From Clostridia bacterium (GTDB lineage Bacteria; Bacillota; Clostridia; Oscillospirales; SIG627), in the NCBI GenBank assembly GCA_017467865.1, contig JAFUKG010000032.1:1-53520 (forward strand): DNA of 53,520 nucleotides, written 5' to 3'. A program made the translations under genes and the position numbers. Shown piece by piece: positions 47,672 through 53,520 of the stretch. The notes under the pieces were generated by a model. That model had not been told where the DNA came from, made no database searches, and saw only the letters and a list, made by a program, of their open reading frames with translations. Each line of letters begins with the position of its first letter. Position 1 is the stretch's first letter.

Positions 47672-48738
47672 CAGTTAGCACCTCCGTTTTTATTTGCTTC
47701 CTTTATTGCTTCAAGAATCTGTTCGGGAGAGGGAATCATACCGCCTGCACGGTTAACGAGTTTCACGGGACGGCGGCACTCTGTTGCAAGGCGCACGTCT
47801 TCAATCATCTGACCCATAGAAAGCTCTACCGAAATAAAGGTATGTACCTTGTCAGCCGCTGCCTTGAAGGGGGCTGTGGGGAAGGGCCAGAGTGTGATGG
47901 GACGGATGAGACCAACCTTGATACCCATCTTTCTTGCCTCGGTGATAGCGTTCTTTGCTACACGGGAAGCAATTCCGAATGCCGCAATACAAATTTCGGC
48001 ATCCTCCATCATATACTCCTCGTACATAACCTCGTTTTCTTCGATTACTTTATATCTTTCATATCTCTTGAAGTTGAGCATTTCAAGCTCTTCGGGGTCA
48101 AGAGAAAGAGAGTTTGTAATGTTGTGCTTTCTTTGAAGCTTTGTACCTGTGGTTGCCCAAGGCTTTTCAGGCATAGGTTTTACCTCAAGGTCAAGGGAGA
48201 CGGGCTCCATCATCTGACCCATAGTACCGTCGGCAAGAATCATAGAGGTCATGCGGTATTTGTCTGCAAGGTCGAAGCCGTGAACTGTCAGGTCTGCCAT
48301 TTCCTGAACGGATGCGGGAGCGAGAACAATCATGTGGAAGTCGCCGTGAGCACCGCCCTTTGTTGCCTGAAAATAGTCGGACTGTGAGGGCTGGATACCG
48401 CCCAGACCCGGACCGCCTCTCTGTACGTTAACTACAAGGGAGGGAAGGTCTGCACCTGCAAGGTAGGAGAGTCCTTCACCCTTAAGGGAAATTCCGGGGG
48501 ATGATGAAGAGGTCATAACACGAAGTCCCGTGGAAGCAACTCCGTAAACCATATTTATAGCGGCAATTTCACTTTCTGCCTGCAAAAAGCAACCGCCGAT
48601 TTTGGGCATTCTCTTTGCCATATAAGCGGCAATTTCCGTCTGAGGAGTGATGGGGTAGCCGAAGTAGTGTCTGCAGCCTGCAACAATTGCCGCCTCAGCT
48701 ATTGCCTCATTTCCTTTCATCAATACTTTATCTGCCAT
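47671..48738 (-). CDS. 2-oxoacid:ferredoxin oxidoreductase, alpha subunit
   Basis: The 355-aa product starts LMKGNEAIAEAAIVAGCRHY with GYPITPQTEIAAYMAKRMP, the typical alpha-subunit opening, and contains SPGISLKGEGLSYLAGADLP and MSMILADGTMGQM-like pyrimidine-binding parts. It pairs with the beta subunit to oxidise 2-oxoacids to acyl-CoA, passing electrons to ferredoxin. Confidence 0.93.
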   Translation of the reverse strand: MADKVLMKGNEAIAEAAIVAGCRHYFGYPITPQTEIAAYMAKRMPKIGGCFLQAESEIAAINMVYGVASTGLRVMTSSSSPGISLKGEGLSYLAGADLPSLVVNVQRGGPGLGGIQPSQSDYFQATKGGAHGDFHMIVLAPASVQEMADLTVHGFDLADKYRMTSMILADGTMGQMMEPVSLDLEVKPMPEKPWATTGTKLQRKHNITNSLSLDPEELEMLNFKRYERYKVIEENEVMYEEYMMEDAEICIAAFGIASRVAKNAITEARKMGIKVGLIRPITLWPFPTAPFKAAADKVHTFISVELSMGQMIEDVRLATECRRPVKLVNRAGGMIPSPEQILEAIKEANKNGGAN

Positions 48739-48753
48739 TTTTTCACAACCTTT

Positions 48754-48960
48754 CTATTTCTCAATCTTGATAATACAGTCGGGACACATAGTTGCGCAGA
48801 AAGCACAGCCGATACAAGCGTCCTCATTCACCGCTTCAACGGGGTGATGACCTTTTTTGTTGATTTTTTCTTTCGCAAGTGCAAGAACCTTCTTAGGACA
48901 AGCGTCAACGCAAAGTCCGCAGCCCTTACAGTTGTCGGTTTTAAAAGTAAGCTTCGCCAT
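48754..48960 (-). CDS. 2-oxoacid:ferredoxin oxidoreductase, delta (2[4Fe-4S]) subunit
   Basis: The 68-aa product is a ferredoxin with two cluster motifs, CKGCGLCVDACPKK and CIGCAFCATMCPDC. It carries electrons out of the oxidoreductase encoded directly downstream. Confidence 0.93.
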   Translation of the reverse strand: MAKLTFKTDNCKGCGLCVDACPKKVLALAKEKINKKGHHPVEAVNEDACIGCAFCATMCPDCIIKIEK

Positions 48961-48974
48961 TTTTTACACTCCTT

Positions 48975-49637
48975 TTAGAGAATTTTTGCTTGTAATTTCA
49001 GGGGATATAGGTTTGGTATTTTATCTTCAAGGGAGGAGAAAATCCTCTCGTGAACCGTTGTCATAAGAATGGGAAGCCCCGTCTTTTCACACAGCTCTTC
49101 TGCCTTCTTCATTGACGAAATAACGGTTTCGGGTGTAGTTTCCTCTCCGATGTTGGTGTTGTTTACGATACCGGTAAAGGGTATCTTTCCCGCCCATTCA
49201 ATTTCACGCATTACCTCGATTGCCGAGTCGGCATCGGGAGTGAGGGGGCGGGCAGAGTTGAAAACGAAAAGCATTTCGTAGTCGCCCTCTTCTTGTATCA
49301 TAGGTGCGTATCGTCCCAGCACCAGCGCGCCTCTTTCGTCTCCTCCTATGTCAAGAATGGCATGACAAGTCTTATCGTCTGTCAGCGAGTACATTTCTTG
49401 AGGAAGAGAGGGCAGGTCAACGTTTGAGCCTGCAAAGCGGGATGCAATGAGCTTGATACCTGCTTTTTCAAAATCTTCTGTGCTGTCCTTGGTGCGGAAG
49501 TAAGGATTAACTATATCCATATCCGCAACCACTACATTATCATAACGCTTTTTTAGCGAAAATGCAAGGTTTACGGCGATATTTGTCTTACCGCTTCCGT
49601 AATGACCTGCCAGAAGAGTCATTCGTTTGAATTCCAT
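48975..49637 (-). CDS. P-loop NTPase (MinD/CobQ-like) in the oxidoreductase operon
   Basis: The 220-aa product has Walker A GHYGSGKTNIAVNLAF, a switch-like VVADMDIVNPYFRTKD, and AILDIGGDERGA, placing it among SIMIBI-class nucleotide-binding proteins. ATG 49637 follows GAAGGAAAC; the longer frame to 49712 would begin in repeat sequence. Position between the ligase and the iron-sulfur oxidoreductase suggests an assembly or maturation role, by analogy with Mrp-type ATPases; this is inference. Confidence 0.82.
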   Translation of the reverse strand: MEFKRMTLLAGHYGSGKTNIAVNLAFSLKKRYDNVVVADMDIVNPYFRTKDSTEDFEKAGIKLIASRFAGSNVDLPSLPQEMYSLTDDKTCHAILDIGGDERGALVLGRYAPMIQEEGDYEMLFVFNSARPLTPDADSAIEVMREIEWAGKIPFTGIVNNTNIGEETTPETVISSMKKAEELCEKTGLPILMTTVHERIFSSLEDKIPNLYPLKLQAKIL

Positions 49638-49651
49638 AGTTTCCTTCTTTA

Positions 49652-49783
49652 ATGCAGAATGCAGAGTGCAGAATGCAGAATTAAGGACAATTTCGGCGAT
49701 GCCGAAATTCACAATTAATCATATGAAGATTTGCGGAACGCAAATCAACCATAATTCATCACTCATCATTCATCATTCATCAT
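49652..49783. repeat. Type A mosaic repeat, complete copy
   Basis: TGCAGAAT words left and ATTCATCATTCATCATT words right; internal hairpins AATTTCGGC/GCCGAAATT and GATTTGCG/CGCAAATC. The inner 80 or so bases are nearly identical to the copy at 52450-52590. Confidence 0.78.
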
Positions 49784-49806
49784 TTTGATAGCCTTGGGCT
49801 ATCAAA
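49784..49806 (-). terminator. Hairpin containing the ligase stop codon
   Basis: TTTGATAGCC pairs with GGCTATCAAA (loop TTG). The TGA stop is in the stem; no strong U-run. Confidence 0.55.
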
Positions 49807-52084
49807 GCTTGTTTCTTTGTATCTTACCGCTTACCGTTTTGGGAAGGGAGTCCTTGAATACTACTATTCTCGGATATTTATAGGGAGCGGTTCTCGACTT
49901 TACGTAGTCCTGAATTTCCTTTTTGAGGGTGTCGGTGGGCTCAGTTCCCTTGACAAGCACGATGCTCGCCTTGACTACCTGACCTCTCACCTCGTCGGGA
50001 GCGGCGGAAACTCCGCATTCAAGAACGTAGGGAAGCTCCATAATAACGCTTTCTATCTCGAAAGGACCGATGCGGTAGCCCGATGACTTGATAACGTCGT
50101 CGGTACGTCCAACGTACCAGAAGAAGCCGTCCTCGTCACGCCAAGCAACGTCGCCTGTGTGATAATAGCCGTCGTACCAAACTTCTTTTGTTTTCTCTTC
50201 GCTTCCGTAGTAGCCCGTGAAGAGTCCGCAGGGAGCGCCGTCAGCCACTCTTACGCATATTTCACCCGTTTCACCGTCGGGCACGTCATTGCCGTCAGCA
50301 TCGAGAAGGTGAACGTCGTAAATGGGAGCAGGTCTTCCCATAGAGCCTATCTTGTGGCTCTGACCTACAAGGTTACCTATAATCATAGTACTTTCTGTCT
50401 GACCGAAGCCTTCGAGAATCTGAAGTCCTGTCAGCTTTTCAAACTGATAGTAAACCTCGGGGTTGAGTGCCTCTCCTGCCGTTGTCATATGCTTAACGCT
50501 TGACAAGTCGTATTTGGAAATATCCTCCTTAACCATCATACGAAGCATTGTGGGAGGAGCGCAGAAGGTGGTGATATTGTACTTTGCAAACATAGGAAGA
50601 ATATCTGCAGCGTCAAATCGGTCAAAGTCATAAACGAAGAGACCTGCCTCGCATATCCACTGTCCGTACATCTTACCCCACATCGCCTTAGCCCAGCCGG
50701 TGTCCGAAATAGTCAGGTGGAGTCCGTCGGGGTCAACTGTGTGCCAATACTTTGCAGTATGGAAGTGACCGAGAGCATACTTGCAGGCGTGAGCCGCAAT
50801 CTTGGGATAGCCCGTTGTACCAGATGTGAAGTACATTATCATAAGGTCTTCACCCTTGGGGGAGTCCTCTGTTCTTGTGAAATGGGTAGAGAAGAGTGTT
50901 CTCTCTTCATCAAAGCTTCTCCAGCCCTCACGCTCGCCGTTAACGATTATCTTGTGCTTGAGGGTGTCACATTTTTCAGCCGCCGCATCAACCTCGCTTG
51001 CAACCTTGCCGTCGGCGGTACAAAGAATTGCCGAAACGCCTGCTGCGTTGAAGCGGTACTCAATGTCATGCTCTTGAAGCTGATTTGTAGCGGGAATTGC
51101 AATGGCGCCCAGCTTGTGAAGACCGAGCATCGCTATCCAGAACTGATAGTGGCGCTTGAGTATAAGCATTACTCTGTCGCCCTTCTTGATGCCGAGAGAC
51201 TTGAAGTAGTTTGCCGCCTGATTGGACATCTTCTTCATATCCTTGAAGGTAAATCTTCTCTCTGTCTTATCAAGAGAAATATGTAACATAGCAAGCTTAT
51301 CGGGATTTTTATCCGCAATAGCATCTACAATATCGAATGCAAAATTGAACTCATTTTCGTTTTTGAATTTTATTGACGTGGGAGTTCCGTTCTCGTCCTC
51401 AACGGTGTCAATGAACTTACGGTAAGCTCTTTCTTCGTTGTCTTTGGGAAGCTGTCTCTCGGTGGAGATAGCCTTTACGGGCGTGAGCTCGGGAATGGGC
51501 TCTCCCGTGGGATTAAGAACGATAGCATAGAACAGACAGTCTCCGCCGTCAACGGCAACCATTCCGTGAGGGGTAGAGCTGTTATAGTAAATACTGTCTC
51601 CCGCTCTGAGCACCTCTGTGTGATTTCCTACCTTTACTTTAAGAGAACCCTCGATTACAATGTCGCATTCCTGACCCGAGTGAGTTGTCACCTCGATGTC
51701 GCTGTCTGCAACCTCACCGGTATAGGACGCTCTTACGTAAAGAGGCTCTGCAATTCTGTTCTTAAAGGAAGAGGCAAGGTTATAATAGGTCATAGAGTGA
51801 GCCTCTTCAATTTTCTGACCCATACCGCGGCGGGTCACGGTGTAGCTTTTAAGGGTAGGGCTGTAGCCCTCGATGATATCGGTAACGTCAACGCCCAGCG
51901 CTCCTGCACATCTGAAGATAAAGGCGAAGGTAAGGTCTCTTTCGCCCTTTTCCGAAGCCTCGTATTCTTCAACAGAAACGTCGGTGGCGGTTGCCATATC
52001 CTCAATGCTGAGAGCCTGAATATCTCTAAGCTCTCTTATACGCCCTGCCATTTCTTTGATTTTAAAATCAATATTGTTTTCCAT
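49802..52084 (-). CDS. HTH-cupin-acyl-CoA ligase fusion, 760 aa
   Basis: Three parts are visible: an XRE-type HTH (about 12-72; IRELRDIQALSIEDMATATD), a small cupin (about 115-190; THSGQECDIVIEGSLKVKVG, LRAGDSIYYNSSTPHGM) and an AMP-forming ligase (about 240-760) with YFTSGTTGYPK (418-428), GFGQTEST, YHTGDVAWRDEDG, GRTDDVIKSSGYRIGPFE and a C-terminal VSGKIQRNKL. The first two domains together are a standard XRE-cupin regulator, here on the same chain as the enzyme. ATG 52084 follows CGGAGGTTA. A T-box leads the gene and it heads the branched-chain 2-oxoacid operon. Confidence 0.88.
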   Translation of the reverse strand: MENNIDFKIKEMAGRIRELRDIQALSIEDMATATDVSVEEYEASEKGERDLTFAFIFRCAGALGVDVTDIIEGYSPTLKSYTVTRRGMGQKIEEAHSMTYYNLASSFKNRIAEPLYVRASYTGEVADSDIEVTTHSGQECDIVIEGSLKVKVGNHTEVLRAGDSIYYNSSTPHGMVAVDGGDCLFYAIVLNPTGEPIPELTPVKAISTERQLPKDNEERAYRKFIDTVEDENGTPTSIKFKNENEFNFAFDIVDAIADKNPDKLAMLHISLDKTERRFTFKDMKKMSNQAANYFKSLGIKKGDRVMLILKRHYQFWIAMLGLHKLGAIAIPATNQLQEHDIEYRFNAAGVSAILCTADGKVASEVDAAAEKCDTLKHKIIVNGEREGWRSFDEERTLFSTHFTRTEDSPKGEDLMIMYFTSGTTGYPKIAAHACKYALGHFHTAKYWHTVDPDGLHLTISDTGWAKAMWGKMYGQWICEAGLFVYDFDRFDAADILPMFAKYNITTFCAPPTMLRMMVKEDISKYDLSSVKHMTTAGEALNPEVYYQFEKLTGLQILEGFGQTESTMIIGNLVGQSHKIGSMGRPAPIYDVHLLDADGNDVPDGETGEICVRVADGAPCGLFTGYYGSEEKTKEVWYDGYYHTGDVAWRDEDGFFWYVGRTDDVIKSSGYRIGPFEIESVIMELPYVLECGVSAAPDEVRGQVVKASIVLVKGTEPTDTLKKEIQDYVKSRTAPYKYPRIVVFKDSLPKTVSGKIQRNKL

Positions 52085-52104
52085 TTTAACCTCCGAAAAT
52101 CGGG

Positions 52105-52145
52105 ACAAAAAAACTCGTCCCAAAGATATAATCCTTGAGACGAGT
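52105..52145 (-). terminator. T-box-controlled terminator, operon 3
   Basis: A 15-bp stem with two wobble pairs: ACTCGTCTCAAGGAT and ATCTTTGGGACGAGT on the minus strand, then TTTTTTT. Confidence 0.87.
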
Positions 52146-52370
52146 ATTATAAACACCCGCGGTACCACTCAAGTTGTGCCGAAGCACCACTCTTGGAATC
52201 AACCAATTCCTATGCATTAACGCAGCAATCACGGAGAGGGTCTACTCGAAAATCTTTCTTCCTCCCGACTCAGAAGCTACAAATATCAAACGCCCTCAAC
52301 GGCTTCACACCAACCGCCGTCTCTCTGTTGAAGGGTAACTTTTGATAAACTCTTCGTCAAAGTCTTTTTC
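52105..52370 (-). promoter_or_regulatory. T-box riboswitch upstream of operon 3
   Basis: On the minus strand: stem I tip AGAGAGACGGCGGTTGG... with TGTGAAGCCGT, the T-box GAGTGGTACCGCGGG (TGGTACCGCG at 52158-52167) and a terminator (52113-52145). The specifier loop region reads TTTGATATTTG; by alignment with the first T-box, AUU (Ile) is a tentative reading, low confidence. Confidence 0.88.
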
Positions 52371-52382
52371 TTGAATAAATGA

Positions 52383-52411
52383 AGTATATCACACATTTTT
52401 ACTTTTGTCAA
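52383..52411 (-). promoter_or_regulatory. Promoter of T-box operon 3
   Basis: Minus strand: TTGACA (52406-52411), 17-bp spacer, TATACT (52383-52388). Confidence 0.82.
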
Positions 52412-52449
52412 GGATTATTTCTTCGTCTTTTCCGTCATACCTTTCAGTA

Positions 52450-52590
52450 AATGCAGAATGCAGAGTGCAGAATGCAGAATGCAGAATTAAGGATAATTTC
52501 GGCGATGCCGAAATTCACAATTAATCATATGAAGATTTGCGGAACGCAAATCAACCATAATTCATCATTCATCACTCATCATTCTGCATT
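52450..52590. repeat. Type A mosaic repeat, complete copy
   Basis: Same layout as 49652-49783, including the two internal hairpins and the AATTAATCATATGAAG spacer; outer words differ in number. Confidence 0.78.
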
Positions 52591-52591
52591 C

Positions 52592-52614
52592 TTTGATAGC
52601 CCAAGGCTATCAAA
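52592..52614 (-). terminator. Hairpin containing the stop codon of the truncated ligase
   Basis: TTTGATAGCC pairs with GGCTATCAAA as at 49784, but the loop is CAA instead of TTG. Confidence 0.5.
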
Positions 52615-53520
52615 GCTTGTTTCTCTGAATTTTACCGCTGATGGTCTTTGGAAGCTCATCGCGGAATACAACGATTCTCGGATATTTATAAGGAGCGGTG
52701 TGCTTCTTTACGTAGTCCTGAATTTCCTTCTTTAATTCTTCTGTGGGCTCGGTTCCCTTGACAAGTACGATGCTCGCCTTAACTACCTGACCTCTCACCT
52801 CGTCGGGAGCGGCGGAAACTCCGCATTCAAGAACGTAGGGAAGCTCCATAATAACGCTTTCTATCTCGAAAGGACCGATACGGTAGCCCGAGGACTTGAT
52901 AACGTCATCTGTACGTCCAACGTACCAGAAGAAGCCGTCCTCGTCACGCCAAGCAACGTCACCCGTGTGGTAGTATCCGTCGTGCATAACCTCGTTTGTC
53001 TTTTCTTCGTTTCCGTAGTAGCCAAGGAAGAGACCGCAGGGTACCTTTTCACTATATCTTACGCAAATTTCTCCGTTTTCACCGTCGGGAACGGGATTTC
53101 CGTCGGGGTCGAGAATTACGACGTCGTAAAGGGGAGTAGGCTTACCCATAGAGCCTATCTTGTGGTTCTGACCGATAAGGTTTGCAATGGTAAGGGTGAG
53201 CTCTGTCTGACCGAAGCCTTCCATAATCTGAAGTCCCGTCAGCTTTTCAAACTGATAGTAAACCTCAGGGTTGAGTGCCTCTCCTGCCGTGGTCATATGC
53301 TTGATGGAGGAAAGGTCGTATTTGGATAAATCTTCCTTTATCATCATACGAAGCATTGTGGGAGGTGCACAGAAGGTCTTGATATTGTACTTTGCAAACA
53401 TGGGGAGAATGTCGGAGGCGTCAAACTTGTCAAAGTCATAGGTGAACACCGCACCCTCGCAGAGCCACTGACCGTAGAGCTTGCCCCAAAGAGCCTTGCC
53501 CCAGCCTGTCTCGGAAATGG
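52610..53520 (-). CDS. Acyl-CoA ligase paralog, 5' end outside window
   Basis: About 303 C-terminal residues are visible; the frame stays open to the right edge (ETGWGKALWGKLYGQWLCEG), so the apparent GTG start at 53449 is not real. It carries GFGQTELT, YHTGDVAWRDEDG, GRTDDVIKSSGYRIGPFE and ISGKIQRNKL. It is a close paralog of the 760-aa fusion protein, with 80 consecutive identical residues. Whether it also has HTH and cupin domains cannot be seen. Confidence 0.88.
   Translation of the reverse strand, partial: ISETGWGKALWGKLYGQWLCEGAVFTYDFDKFDASDILPMFAKYNIKTFCAPPTMLRMMIKEDLSKYDLSSIKHMTTAGEALNPEVYYQFEKLTGLQIMEGFGQTELTLTIANLIGQNHKIGSMGKPTPLYDVVILDPDGNPVPDGENGEICVRYSEKVPCGLFLGYYGNEEKTNEVMHDGYYHTGDVAWRDEDGFFWYVGRTDDVIKSSGYRIGPFEIESVIMELPYVLECGVSAAPDEVRGQVVKASIVLVKGTEPTEELKKEIQDYVKKHTAPYKYPRIVVFRDELPKTISGKIQRNKL

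Noticed and set aside
49638..49712. N-terminal extension of the NTPase
   Set aside because: The extra residues are translated type A repeat (TGCAGAAT words); ATG 49637 has a ribosome site and leads directly into the Walker A strand.
52085..52168. Longer start for the HTH-cupin ligase at 52168
   Set aside because: It lies in the T-box sequence itself; ATG 52084 has CGGAGG and begins a standard HTH.

Overview
The window reads as a stretch of a Gram-positive Clostridia chromosome, most likely an uncultured gut Oscillospirales/Christensenellales-type anaerobe. Supporting this are strong GGAGG ribosome binding sites, moderate-to-low GC, sigma-A type promoters, T-box riboswitches, a YunB sporulation gene, ferredoxin-dependent 2-oxoacid oxidoreductases and no outer-membrane genes. 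The exact family is inference. I saw no rRNA, tRNA, CRISPR array, insertion sequence or phage gene.

The most coherent theme is amino-acid fermentation through acyl-CoA under T-box control. Three T-box leaders (about 5115-5402 on +, 42089-42360 on -, 52105-52370 on -) each head an operon containing an adenylate-forming CoA ligase. Operon 1 (5434-12892) has a sodium:solute symporter, a CoA ligase, indolepyruvate:ferredoxin oxidoreductase IorAB, a phenylacetate-CoA ligase and a tandem-ACT protein; its specifier reads UAC (Tyr), which fits aromatic amino acids. Operon 2 (42066 down to 38232) pairs a degenerate 2-isopropylmalate synthase-like protein with a TIM-barrel/CoA-ligase fusion. Operon 3 (52084 down to 45293) encodes an HTH-cupin-CoA-ligase fusion, a P-loop NTPase, a four-subunit 2-oxoacid:ferredoxin oxidoreductase and a branched-chain aminotransferase, a full route from branched-chain amino acid to acyl-CoA and acid. 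A second, truncated ligase paralog lies at the right edge and shares a 98-nt identical tract with the operon 3 ligase.

Left to right: the C-terminus of a large exported repeat protein plus a 40-aa peptide; an OPT transporter overlapping a PqqD-like protein; a small XRE regulator with a divergent membrane protein; operon 1; a 1488-aa secreted metallophosphoesterase followed by a second member of the small-peptide family; a Gfo/Idh oxidoreductase with divergent AraC regulator; an MBOAT/DHHW acylation pair; an ECF sigma/anti-sigma/lipoprotein operon; copper ATPase and chaperone; zinc-ribbon membrane proteins, one fused to an amino-acid binding domain, flanking an ABC-2 exporter; NadE, YunB and a CapA-like protein lacking its metal ligands; operon 2; an island of small HTH, HepT/MntA and DUF4160/DUF2442 genes with clear operators; operon 3.

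Intergenic spaces carry at least four families of mosaic repeats made of short, changing hairpin 'words' joined by constant spacers. One pair shows compensatory stem changes. These, the small-peptide family, the domain fusions and the T-box/CoA-ligase pattern are the most interesting features.
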